Shown one piece after another: positions 35,382 through 46,379 of a DNA stretch of 64,000 nucleotides. The stretch comes from Tetracentron sinense (lineage: Eukaryota > Streptophyta > Magnoliopsida > Trochodendrales > Trochodendraceae). The translations under genes and the position numbers were made by a program. The stretch spans positions 31,319,965-31,383,964 of the forward strand of contig CM026557.1 in the NCBI GenBank assembly GCA_015143295.1. Reading direction: 5' to 3'. How positions within the stretch are numbered: position 1 is the first letter of the stretch; every line of letters begins with the position of its first letter. The notes beneath the pieces are model-generated. The model saw only the letters and a program-made list of their open reading frames with translations. It was not told the DNA's origin and ran no database searches.

Positions 35382-36476
35382 CTATCTAAAAGGGGGCCTA
35401 CTCCCCTGAGACTGAGCTGGTAGATGACGTCGAGGGCAATCCCTAATCATGTGGCCTTGGTCGCCACAATCAAAAATGCCTCCGGTAGCCTTCCGGCATT
35501 CCCCTACTGGATGCCTTCTTCCAAAAAGGGTGCATACCTCATGTGAATAGATAGGAGGAGCATAACCTGTAGTCTGAGGTAATGCAGGGCGAGGAGCATA
35601 TGAGGTAGCCGGTGAAGCAAAAGGGCGGGGAGCTTGTGGTGCCGAATACATCCTCTATGACTGAGCTGGCCCTGCGGACTGGTATGACATAGTTCTAGCT
35701 CTCTTTTCTGCCAAGCCACTAGACTGGCCCTTCTCCATTCATCTTCTTTTGAAGAACTCTTCAGAATTAGCCTCTGCTAATAGTGCCTTGTCCACGACTT
35801 CGGCATATATCTCATGTCTAAACATTGAGAAACTATCCTTGAGGTAGGCCTTCAACCCCCTCTCAAATTTTTGGGCTTTCATAGCCTCGGTAGCAATCAT
35901 GTGTGGAGAAAATCGAGATAACTCCGAGAATTTTGCCTTATAGGCGGCAATGGACATATTACCTTGCTCCAAGGTAATGAATTCAACTTCCTTTTTCTCT
36001 TTTATCCCTATTGGGAAGTACTTCTTGTTGAAGACATCCAAGAATTCTCCCCAAGTCCAGTCTTGACCCTGTCGGGTCAACTCCCGAGTCCTAAGTGCGG
36101 ACTTCCACCAATGATCGGCCTCACCTTCAAGCATGAAGGCGGCCCAAGTAACCCTTTCTGCCTCCGTAGGCACTAACACTGAGAATATCTTTTCTAATTG
36201 CCGAATCCATCCTTCAGCAACAAGTGGGTCAACACTCCCACAAAATGTTGGAGGCCTCATCCTCCGAAAAGCCTCTATCCCGACTTGTGCTCGATTGGGA
36301 GGAGCAGTTATAAGCGTGGCATTTGGAGGAGTAGCCGGTTGCCTCGCCGCTAACATAGCCAAAGTCTCGGCTATTGAAGTGAAAGCTTGGGCAAAGTCGG
36401 GTTGATCGTCACCCGATGGAGCATCACTTCCATTGCCCCTTGTGTTGTATCCATGACCCCGGGTATTGCGTCTCAT
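35382..36476 (-). pseudogene. TekC gag
   Basis: The gag core (36476-35739; MRRNTRGHGYNTR start as in TekB, FCGSVDPLVAEGWIRQLEKI, ADHWWKSALRTRE) stops at 35739. The CCHC zinc knuckle (IFDCGDQGHMIRDC, first Cys lost to Asp-context drift, CxxC partly kept) lies in the same frame further on (35651-35382). A Met at 36497 is also in frame, but the start matching TekB is 36476. Confidence 0.85.
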
Positions 36477-36765
36477 GATTTCTCCTGAGAACGGCAATAC
36501 AACATGAGTCTAACTTGGATATGCATTTAGTAATAGTTTCACAATTTATTTAGTACATATTCACTAAGCATAGAACAAGCACACATGGTATACATAACCA
36601 TAGCATAGCATACAATCCGTGTTTACTAAGTTCAGTTGGTTTACAACCGGTTTCAACTAGGACGAACTTGTTAGTCCATACTTGGAATACGACTCTTTCA
36701 TGCACCTATTGCCTTGTTCAATCATGGTATCAGTTCTAAGTGACCCTAGGGACTCTAATACCTAG

Positions 36766-36777
36766 GCTCTGATACCA
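36766..36777 (-). other. TekC primer-binding site (initiator tRNA-Met type)
   Basis: TGGTATCAGAGC on the minus strand, four bases inside the 5' LTR. Confidence 0.93.
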
Positions 36778-36781
36778 CTTT

Positions 36782-39079
36782 TTTCATGCCCCAAAATACC
36801 CCCAAGGAGTTAAGGGATACTTTAGAGGTGACTGTACGTACCTGCCAAACCATCCTGTAATAAACAAGGCTAACCATGATATATTACAATAATAATCAGC
36901 GTGCAGAACTATATCATGAATGCGGAAACGGGAACTAACTTTTTCTTTTATTCTATAACTCCAAAATAGTATTCCAAGTTATCATATACAAAACATAATC
37001 AGAGTAAAGGTGGACATGCCCACCTGACAACATACAAAAAAGAACTCTCTAACACTCTCCTCTCAACAGTAGTCAAGGTATGGCCACACGTCCAAATCCC
37101 TATCCTCTTGAGACTGCAACGGGATAGGTGGCTCCCTCTCCTCTACATACTCTTCCTCGACCCAAGGCTCAGGGTCGAGGACTTCCACGGTACCTACCGA
37201 CATAAAAGTACGGCTGAGCATGGAATACTCAGCGAGTACAAGCTACTAGCTAACCATAGTAATAACAAAAGCACAACAACAGCGTACACGATGCAAAATA
37301 TCACTTAAAGCAATACTAACAGCATAAGATAAATAGTATTGAACATGAAGCAATATCAATATCTTGACATGCATGCATGAATGCGAAAACTCTGATAAAA
37401 CTCATGTTCAGAAACCATTTTCATCTCTCAGTCTTGCTTGTGAAAATCATATATGCGTGTCGGTCTTGTTTGGAATTTCATGTCTTGACTTGTTCTTGAC
37501 TTGTATACTTGTGAGCCAGAGGCTAGCAGCCGCACATCCCTGGGCTGCCAACCTCCTTGATATTTCCTTCACTTGTGAGTCAGAGGCTAGCACCCTTCAC
37601 TTGGGCTACCAACCTCCTTGACATGTGCTTGTTTCCTTTCACTTGTGAGCCAGAGGCTAGCACCCTTCGCTTGGGCTACCAACCTCCTTGACATGTAATT
37701 ATTTCATTTTCTTGTGAGCCAGAGGCTAGTACCCTTCACTTGGGCTACCAACCTCCTTGACATATGCTTGTTTTCTTGTTTGATTTATCATGTACAAATA
37801 CTCTTGGAAAACCTGGTTCATGCATGCATGCATGCTTGTGGGTGTGATTCGTGAACACAATAATGGCATGGAAATATTGAGGATTACATATAGCATTTGA
37901 ACAATTAAAGGCACATGATAGGCATTGGAAAATTCATAAGGCATAGCATTATTTTTACTAACATTTGGGAAAAAGTCCTTAGTTCATATCTCATAGTTTT
38001 TATTCCACATTTTGCACATACATTATATCAAACATCTTGCATGTAATATTCAACCCTTTATTTATATTCCTTAATCTTAGGCTTTTTCATTCATTCATGC
38101 ATTTCCTCAAACATGTGGCATTCAATATCTTTTTATATTTGTTCATTTCATATTTTCTCATTCAACAATTCATCAAACACATGGGTGTATTCATTATGTG
38201 TACCAAGCCCTTCCATCATTTTCATCACACCACATCCATCTCTACTTAGTTTGTCTTGCATTATCCAAATAATCAAAGTATTGAGGTAAGAATAGGATAC
38301 TCATTATCAATCATAACCCATTTCAAAAGAAGACCTAGGTTACTACTAAGTTAGTTAGTAAGGGTGTACTAACCTTAATAATCATACTTGATCTTGCAAG
38401 AAAACCCTTGTTTGAGAACCCCTCTTGATGTAGAAGGATCTCACTTGAAGAAGATGCTTCAAGCTTAGAAGGGGTGATCCAACCTTGATCTTGCTCCAAA
38501 ACCCCTCTTGGATTTCTCTAGGATCTCCTCTCTCCCTTCTCTGTCAATCTCTATTAGTCTCCTTTAGGTTTTTGGGTAAACCATAACCCCCCAAGATGCC
38601 CCCTATTTATAGGCCAAGGGTAGAAACCCTAAAAATCCCGAAATAAAATTCTGGGTTCACGATCTACGATCGGTCGTAGCATATCTACTATCGATCGCAA
38701 ATATTCTACGATCGGTCGTAAGTTTCCACGATCGATCATACACGTTACCGAGATTTTTGTCCATTTCTGAGATTCTACGATCAATCGTAAATTTCTACGA
38801 TCGATCGTAGCTCACCTACGATCGTTCGTAGGGTCTATACGATCGTTCAAAACTTGCAGAAAATTTCCAGATTTTCCTTCTTTCATGTTTCAATCATAAC
38901 TTTTGACTCGTTCGTCAGATTTTGACGATTCAACTTGCGTTGGATTCGTCATTCAAAAAGGAACATTCCGGCATTTTAGAATTTTCAAATTCTTCTTCAT
39001 TTATTAATTATACTACGTGAAAGGCCAAAAGGCTATGAAAACACTATTCATTAGGTACAGAAAGTTCCGAGGCGCTACA
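36782..39079 (-). repeat. TekC 5' LTR (2298 bp)
   Basis: Same layout: shared block 38895-38941, palindrome array 38661-38851, TATA box 38603-38612, ~60-bp repeat 37500-37770. The inner end has decayed: TGTCGCGCC in the other LTR reads TTTCATGCC here, so the terminal CA of the minus strand is lost. Confidence 0.93.
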
Positions 39080-39084
39080 CTTAC

Positions 39085-40392
39085 ACGCGCCTCTTAGGGT
39101 CCTAAACCCTAAAGGTCATCCTTTTGATCTTTATTAAAAATTCCCAATGGGTCTTACCAATTTGGTTTATCACATCCAATGCAATCACACCTATTAGAGC
39201 TTCATTATACCATATAGTGATTACTTAGAAAAATTAATTAATTTAATTAATAATTAAATTAAAAGCTTTAAGAAAGTCCTAGTGTGTGGGATCTAAAGAG
39301 ATCTCCTATTTCTGGTTGTGGGACCAAGTACTTCACCTTTTTGGTTGAAGCATTGTTGCTAGGAAACACTTTCCTAAAACTCCATTAGGATCATAGAATT
39401 TTATCTATGTCCCTGGACTTCCACCAATCACAATAATGTCCATTAACACAATGTGACTAACCTCCAGAAATTAGAGAATTGCTTGTAAGTACTATCTCAC
39501 AATGTATTTGCAAATAAATCCTTCCACATTCCGATATCACATGTAAGCTTTCGGGATTGGAACAAGTCCATTGTCTAGTCCCTAGCTTATGAATAGAACT
39601 CTTTCTCATGAATACTTTTTCATTGAACTGAACTTCCGAAAGACTTTTGAAGAAACATTAGAAAAGAATTGACATATATATATACTTTTCCATATTGAAA
39701 ATATCAACTTCAATAAAGAACATTTTACCAAAAACACCAGTACTAGATTTAACAGTTCGGTTCAATAAGTATCACCTTGATATCATTATCTCCAATTAAG
39801 GAGTTGTGGATTCCTTATTGAGTGTTTACACACTTCTTCAAACATTGTGTACATGACCCAACGTACCCGGAGTTAGTCCTGTGAATTGGACATTGCCGAT
39901 TGGCACATCGAAACCATATAGACAGATGTCTGAGAAGATGTTAACCTCTTAGGTCTAAGGACAATTTGTCGAATGGATAACCCTAATACAATCTGACAGT
40001 GTATTCCATAGGGTATCCACTAGTGACCCCGTTCAGTATTATGTACTTGCTACATATACTCACATGTTAGTCAAGAATCAACACTCTTTATGAATGAGAT
40101 TCATCACACTATCTTATAGAACTACACATGTGCAAGCCATGATGAAGTATGGCGCCCAACCAGTACTCTAGAGGCTTCGAACAATATTAAGTTTACAAGG
40201 GACTGGAAAATCATATCTCCTCGCAACCTTTACATGATTTTCCTACAATGTTACCTATGGAACTTTATTTCATCATCAAATAAGAAAGTAATTAATATAA
40301 ATACCCTTTATAGTTGGTTGTGTGAATATGATGCTTGTCTAATCAACATAGAAAAGTCTCTTATTGGCTTTTGAGGGCATATATGTCCAACA
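39085..40392 (-). repeat. LtrS solo LTR, 5' part
   Basis: The minus strand starts TGTTGGACATATATGCCC at 40392 and runs to the TekC insertion site (CTTAC, 39080-39084). It is U3 sequence without open frames. It is flanked on the right by the duplication GTTTA (40393-40397). Confidence 0.75.
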
Positions 40393-40741
40393 GTTTAGTA
40401 GCATCAAGCAACCTAAACAGGCTTCATCAAGACAGACTGGTAAAACGCAGGATATCCCCTTCAGCACATGCTCAAGCTCACCATCAAGAACACCTACACT
40501 TCTGACAAACTTCAAGAAACTGAGTTCGTTCTCATGACGTCTTCTCATTATGTCAATGATGAAGTTACAGGAAAATATGAATGCATTGCTCTTTGTTATC
40601 CGCTTTACCAAGTCACACAACTTGACAGCTTCGAGATCCTTTATAGCCTTCAGGTAATAAATGAAGGCTAATCCAGTTTTGTTGACCTCCAACCAATCAA
40701 GGACATCCCTTCTCGAAGCATGCTGTGATAAAAGGTTCATT
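40393..40741 (-). pseudogene. Unidentified gene exon, 5' part (split by LtrS)
   Basis: A good acceptor (CCTTTCTTTTACAG) precedes a minus-strand exon coding MNLLSQHASRRDVLDWLEVN, then LAFIYYLKAIKDLEAVKLCD and SFLKFVRSVGVLDGELEHVL, up to CLGCLMLLN where LtrS enters. The frame continues after the LTR at 28577 (NLLTEVERYAFQG). It is Leu-rich and helical-looking. I do not recognise the family. No further exon was found, so this may be a captured or dying gene fragment. Confidence 0.55.
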
Positions 40742-41557
40742 CTGTAAAAGAAAGGAGCATAAAGTCAGTAAGGATATACATATATCAATTACTGTTAAAA
40801 AAAAAATCATAGTCCGCGGACAACCTCTTGGACTTACCAAAATTTGGAAAAGTTCAAGTCCACGGACAACCTCTTGGACTTAACCAATATTTGAAAAAGT
40901 CCAAGTCCACAGACAACCTTTTAGGACTTACCAAAATTTGGAAAAGTCTAAGTCTACAGACAACATTTCCACGGGAATTAATTAAAGTTCGCGGACATGA
41001 AGTCCTTAAGGCAGTTTTAAAGCCCGTGGACAAAGTCCTTGGGCAAAATTAGTCCGCAGACAAGTCTACAAATAGAACGTTATCTTTTTAGATGACCTTT
41101 CAGGTTTTCCTTATCAGAAAACCTTGGAACTCTGGTAATAGGACCGGGATTCCTATTAAGAAATATATATACAAAAAACAGAATGCTCAGAAGGACATTC
41201 CAAAACTTTTGGATGAGGAAAATCTCAATCCCCTTCTTCTATAAAGCCAAGATTTATTTCTTTCAAAGTTAGAAAGATAGTTGAGCATAGCTATAAAAAA
41301 AGGGATGATCGGATCAGAGAAGAAGGAAAATTCTTCTCTGAAAAGAAAGGAAAAGAAAGAGAGAACTCTGAGAAAACTAGAGTCCTATGATTTCAGAAAA
41401 GAAGAAGGAAAAATGCCTTCCCCGAATGCTAATGGTGCCTTATATAGGGACCCTAATCATCAGGATTTTGACCATCCATTTTTCAAAATGGACAGTCCAG
41501 ATGGGTAGGATCTGAATGACTGAACCATTCTTAGAAGTTCAGATCTTGAGGGGCATT
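40742..41557. other. Non-coding stretch with tandem repeat and TATA-like site
   Basis: Holds a ~47-bp degenerate tandem repeat (40808-41060; phrases like TCCACGGACAACCTCTTGGA then CTTACCAAAATTTGGAAAAG) and a TATA-like AGCTATAAAAAAAGGG near 41288. It may be part of an older element. No gene is supported. Confidence 0.5.
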
Positions 41558-42747
41558 TGTGGGTAGTGAAATCTCACCGTCCATAAAGAGGGTGTATGGT
41601 GCACCTGCCTATACCTGATCACCACCCATAAAAATGGGTGGTTGGGCCTCGCATATGCCAAAGGTACGCGCAATAGCTGGCCAAGTGCTGGCTCACCGCC
41701 AACCCGCCTAGCATTAAATGCTAGCAGCAGGGTCATAGTGCCCCACGGACACCCCTTTGTGTCAAAACCTTAGGAGACTGACACGTGGTTAGGGTTTGCC
41801 CTTACGGGCAAACCCCCACTTAAGCTTTACAGATAGACTCTATGAATCCATCCGCGGGCTAGTCAGATAATGACTGCCAAGTAGTAGAGAATCCCTGATA
41901 AAAAAGGACTCTCTTCCAACTTTGGGGGATCCCAAGATAAAGATCCACTCTTTTTCTCCAGTAATAGAGTGTTATATGGCACCCCATTCGAAAGGGGGAG
42001 TAATATCTCCCCTTTCTTGGAAATAAGACTTTTTCCTCTTTTAAAGGGAAGTCTTATCCTCCCAGGTTTCCCAAAAAAGGAAACCAATTTAGAATCCTTC
42101 AAGAAAAAAGACTCTCACTCGTACCAGGTTTCCCCAAGATAAGGGAAACTAACTGTCAAATGACAAATGACTCTCTCTAAAAGGAGATAACTTTTTTGAT
42201 TCCCTAAAAAATAGGAATTCAAAGGGGAGTCCAAAAAGGACTCTCCAAAAGCTATAAAAATGGAGTTTCTCACAAGAAACTCCCACGAAGAAAAAGAAGA
42301 AAAACACAGCAATAATCCGAGATAAGAGAGAGAAAAAGAGTTTTCTTTTCTTTTGCAAGAAAAGAACAATCAAAGAGGAAAAAGAATGATCTTTAATCAA
42401 TGGAGAATATCAAGTGATTTAATCAATGGAGAATATCAAGTGAACCCCCAATATGACCACCTCTCTTTCTTTTTTTCCTTTTTGGATACAAAGATCTCTA
42501 TGAGGTATCCTGTAATGCCTACATGGGATCTGGCAACCCCTTTGAATAAATAAATGATTTTATTCAATTATTTGTTGTTCTTTAATTTTTCTTCTTAATC
42601 AAAGGTTCTTCCCTAAATCGGGAAGGTAATTAATAATCTGGGTTTATTCAAATTAGAAAGATAATCTCTCACACAAAATAATAAACTCCACACAACAATG
42701 GAGGTAATTTGATCGCAATGAAATTTACACGTTATAGACGCAACACG
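41558..42747 (+). repeat. LtrF copy 1 (LTR-like, ~1.2 kb)
   Basis: Starts TGTGGGTAGTGAAATCTCAC, like copy 2 at 58484, and ends AATAATAAACTCCACACAAC... as copy 2 does near 60420. A TATA box (TATAAAAA, 42253-42260) and following TTTCTCACAAGAAAC line up with copy 2. It lacks the long hairpin array of copy 2. It has small palindromes such as GGTTTGCCCTTACGGGCAAA. The five bases 42748-42752 (TAGTG) are the target duplication of the TatA solo LTR. Confidence 0.6.
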
Positions 42748-42752
42748 TAGTG

Positions 42753-43279
42753 TGTGAGTACCTGAATCTTAACCCCCGTTCCCGATCAGGATTGAACCCA
42801 ATGAAGAATAAGCGATAAATTAGAATTGGGTTGAGAGTTGCCACCTATCTAATTCTGAGGGAAATAGGTCCCTGAAATGGTTGGATAAGGCATGATCTGG
42901 AAGTCAGAAGTCAAGGTAAGGGATTCATTTGAGTTAGGGGATGGTGTTAGGCACCCCTAAACTCCCATCCGAAGATGGTTACCTACTCCCTGAGTCTAAA
43001 TTAAAGTGGGGAAACCATAAGAGAAGCTTGAAATTTGATTTATATGCTGAGCAATATATTATTAACATAAATAAATGAATTGAGATAGACAAGATAAGAT
43101 CGGAATAGGGATTCTATCCTAAGGGAGCTGAACCCGATCAGGGTTGCCTACGTATCCACTGTCAGTGGAATCAAGCCACACGTAGTTCCGGAGGGGCATT
43201 GATGGTTTGATTTGATTTGATTTGATTTTGGATTGTGGGTGATTGAAAGGTTTGACGATTTTTGCTCCTATTTGAGGAG
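42753..43279 (-). repeat. TatA solo LTR, right (3') part, inverted
   Basis: Matches TatA LTR 6920-7466 in the same orientation: TGTGAGTACCTGAATCTTAA at the end, GCTGAACCCGATCA, and GCTCCTATTTGAGGAG at the break. It completes the LTR that starts at 16376. The flanking TAGTG (42748-42752) is the reverse complement of CACTA (16371-16375). Confidence 0.9.
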
Positions 43280-43288
43280 AAAAATGGT
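43280..43288. other. Right breakpoint of the 25.6-kb inversion
   Basis: Nine bases (AAAAATGGT) that belong to neither neighbour, between the TatA LTR part (ending 43279) and the TekB LTR start fragment (43289-43563). Confidence 0.8.
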
Positions 43289-43563
43289 CTTCCGAGCTAC
43301 GTCCTTAGCGCATAACCGAGCTACGTTCTTAGCGCATAACCGAGCTACGTTTGCCTACAGGCCCAGACTGTTTTGGCCATATCTTTTGATTCGTTCGTCC
43401 GATTTTGACGATTCGACTTGCGTTGGGTTCGTACTTCGAAAAGGAAAATTTCTGACATTTCAAAATTTCCAATTTCTTCCTTATTTATTAATTATACCTC
43501 TTTAAAGGCAAAATGACAACGAAAGTGCCATGTATTAAGCATTAAAAAGTTTGGGGCTCTACA
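43289..43563 (-). repeat. First 275 bp of the TekB 5' LTR, inverted
   Basis: The minus strand from 43563 starts TGTAGAGCCCCAAAC and follows TekB 3' LTR 25192-25514, with three instead of five GTAGCTCGG units, ending CGTAGCTCGGAAG. The next five plus-strand bases, GTTTA (43564-43568), are the TekB target duplication in reverse complement. Confidence 0.93.
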
Positions 43564-44880
43564 GTTTAGACTTGTATTTTAGGGGCAAGTCTTTGAGAAA
43601 TGATGAATCTTTTTAGCTTGTATTCAGGAGTCTGTCAAATTGCTCTAATTTTTGCCTAAACTGACTCTTGGAGTGTTAGTTTAGCGAGCTTTTTGTTGCC
43701 CTAATTTTTGCCTAGACTGACTCTTGGACTGTTAGTCTAGCGGGCATTTTGTTTTGACACAATCTTTTCTTAAGCCGTCATTTCGGATTTTTAATTTAGC
43801 CAGCATTTGGTGCTTTAATTTCTGCCTAAGCCATCCTTTCAGGTTTTCATCTTAGCGAGCTTTGTTACCAAAACTTTTGTCTAAGCCGTCCTTCAGATTT
43901 TTAACTTAGCGGGTATTTTGGTGCCCTAATTTTTGCCTAGACCATCTCATGAGATTTTGGTCTAGCAGGCTTTTATTTAATCCTCATGGATGGTATCACT
44001 TTGAGAATCATACATTGGTCGGGGGAGATACTCCATTGTCCGTCCATTGTAGTAAGCAGATATGCTTTATTTAAGCGTGTTCCCTTGATGGTGAGAAGTT
44101 CTTTTAGAGTTTTGGTTTCTTCTTCATATACTAGGTAGTAGTTTTTCTTCGTTTTACCTATATTGGGGGATAATAATGATGATTTTGTATCCCAGGTGGA
44201 TAATGTTCTTTTTTAGAAGAACTAGCTGAACCCAAGTTAATTTTCTCAGCCAGTCTACATACCCATGATAGGATTAAACCAATCGTAGTTCAAGTGGGGC
44301 ATTTAGATTCAAATTTTATGAGCAAATAGGTAGTTTCTGTTCATACCTAGGAAGGTTTTGACTCTGATCTTGTATCTTGAAGACTTTTGAAGCTTTGATT
44401 TGCATTTTGAGAGCGAATATGCAGTTTCTGTTCTTACCTAGAGGGTTTTGGCTTCGGTCTTGTATCTTAAAGCCTTTTGAAGCTTTGATTCATTTTTTAA
44501 GAGAGAATAGGTAGTTTCCATTCATACTTAGGAGGATTTCCACTTTGGTCTTGTATTCGGAGACTTTTGAAGCACGGTAAACAGTTTTAGCTCGTATTCA
44601 GGAGCCTGTCAAATTGCTCTAATTTTTGCCTAGACTAACTCTTGGAGTGTTAGTTTAGCGAGCTTTTTGCTGTCCTAATTTTTGCCTAGACTGACTCTTG
44701 GAGTGTTAGTCTAGCGGTCATTTTGTTTGAATCAAACTTTTATCTAAGCCGCCCCTTAGGATTTTCAACCTAGCGAGTCATTGGCGCTCTAATTTTTGCC
44801 TAAGCCATCTTTTAAAGTTTTGGTCTAGCGAGCTTTTCAATTCCTAGGAGTAATATCACTTTAGGAATCTTGCATTCGTA
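43564..44880 (-). repeat. TatE 3' region with two kinds of tandem repeat (copy 1)
   Basis: Units of about 60 bp built on plus-strand GCCTAGACTGACTCTTGGAG and TTAGTCTAGCGGGC alternate with units of about 95-100 bp built on TAGGTAGTTTCTGTTCATAC and CTTGTATCTTGAAGACTTTT. Copy 2 is 47785-49102. No coding sequence. A block with CATGATAGGATTAAACCAAT near 44265 recalls TatA LTR sequence, so part of this may be LTR-like. Confidence 0.7.
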
Positions 44881-44891
44881 GGAGGGATGAT

Positions 44892-45953
44892 TCATTCTCC
44901 ATCCATTGAAGTCAATAGGTATGCTCCGTTGGAATATACCTTCTCAATGACGTAGGACTCTTCCCACTTTGGTTCGAGCTTTCCCTTGGTTCGATGAGTG
45001 ACAATGATTGGAGTCTTGACCATTAAGACCAAATCCCCTGTTTTAAATGACTTTAGTCTTACTCTTTTGTTGAAGGCATTAGTTAGCCTTTGTCGGTACA
45101 TCTCTAAGCTCTGTTGGGCTTGGAGACGACGTTCATCAAGAGTTTTGAGCTCTGCAAGACGAACCTTAACTGAGTCTTCATTTGTGATAGACTGCTGAAT
45201 TACCACCCTTAGGGAGAGAATTTGAATTTCCAGCAGGAAAACTGCTTCACCGCTAAAGACCAAGGAATACGGTGTGGCCTGTGTCAGAGTCCAGTAAGTA
45301 GTTCTGTATGCCCAGAGCGCTTCGGGTAGGCATTCTTACTAGTCCCATTTACTCTTGTCCATAACTTTCTTAAGGATTTTGAACAAAGTCTTGTTGAAGG
45401 CTTCGGTGAGACCATTCGCGGCTGGATAATATCGAGTGGAATGGTTTTCTTTGATACCAAATTTGACATACAATTTATGTATGAGGGTACTTCGAAAAGG
45501 TTGCCCATTATCTGTGATGATGCTTTCAAGAATTCCGAACCGATATATAATGTTGGTCCAGATGAAGTCTGCCACTGAGTGTTGTTTGACCTCTTTGAGA
45601 GTGACGACTTCAACCCATTTTGAGAAGTAATCCATCGCAGCTAGGATGTATTGATACCTAGTAGATGATGGTAGGGTGAATGGACCTATGACATTCATTC
45701 CTTATACCGTGAAAGGCCATGAACGTGTTGTCATGTGAAGAAGCTCGTGAGCCCGATGTATGAAGTTAGCATGAAGCTGACAAACTTTGTGTTTTCTTGC
45801 ATAGTTGAGACAATCAATGATCATTGTAGGCCAGTAGTAGCCCAATCTTTTCAGCTGCATTTGGAGCTTGGGCCCAGCTTGGTGGGCACCGCAGATCCTG
45901 GCATGAGTTTCTTCCATGGCCTGATCAATTTCATTTCCTGAGAGGTACCTCAT
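44892..45953 (-). pseudogene. TatE integrase, duplication copy 1
   Basis: Three adjoining frames: zinc-finger part (45953-45702; HARICGAHQAG, YYWPTMIIDCLNYARKHKVC), core (45698-45339; catalytic Asp in MDYFSKWVEV, Asp in SIITDNGQPF, Glu in GLTEAFNKTL) and C-terminal part (45263-44892; FKTGDLVLMVKTPI). A TAA separates finger and core (near 45700), also present in copy 2, so it predates the duplication. Integrase would join element DNA to the chromosome; this copy cannot be made as one protein. Confidence 0.85.
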
Positions 45954-46085
45954 TAAGATACCATACAGGGACTATTTGTCTAGTGTATCTTCCAGCATCA
46001 CGAATTTTGTGACATGTCGACGGACTTCAGCGCGTTTGGCACGATATCCGGGCAATGGACAATGTTGGAGATAATCGATGAAGGG

Positions 46086-46319
46086 CTACCACCAGTCTTC
46101 GTCTTTTTCTTTGATTGTCATTGAACAAACTGTTTCCATGAAATCTATACCTGGAAGGGGTTTGAAAGTTCTTCTTTCCCCCACTGTGATAGTCAGCACC
46201 CTGCCTGTTGGTAGAGTTAGATATGCTGCAACACCAGCCAAAGCATCGGCTTGATTGTTGAGTCCTCTATGGATATGGAAGAGGTTGCTTCTTGGTATTT
46301 GAGCAAGTATCTGGTCCAC
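46086..46319 (-). pseudogene. TatE second RNase H-like domain, copy 1
   Basis: MDQILAQIPRSNLFHIHRGL and NNQADALAGVAAYLTLP match the end of an archaeal-type RNase H as found between RNase H and integrase in Tat/Ogre elements. The catalytic-His region and the ADALA motif are visible. Upstream parts (46320-46500) are broken by indels absent from copy 2. Confidence 0.75.
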
Positions 46320-46379
46320 TATCTTCTGATAGGCAATGAGGCTGACTCTTCACAAGACATATTCACTTCGGACTTGTTT

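Larger units (their letters stand above)
29413..39079 (-). mobile_element. TekC: complete chromovirus-type Ty3/gypsy element
   Basis: A minus-strand element with both LTRs (36782-39079 and 29413-31699), tRNA-Met primer-binding site (36766-36777), gag, the gag/PR intron (35118-35251), pol and a polypurine tract (31701-31712). It is flanked by the duplication CTTAC (29408-29412 and 39080-39084). It is related to TekB, sharing gene order, intron and an LTR block, but it is a different family. Several stops and frameshifts and more LTR divergence than TekB make it older. It sits inside solo LTR LtrS. Confidence 0.95.

Noticed and set aside
42115..42400. Ser/Phe-rich minus-strand open frames
   Set aside because: They lie antisense to the TATA/leader part of LtrF copy 1 and show no domain.
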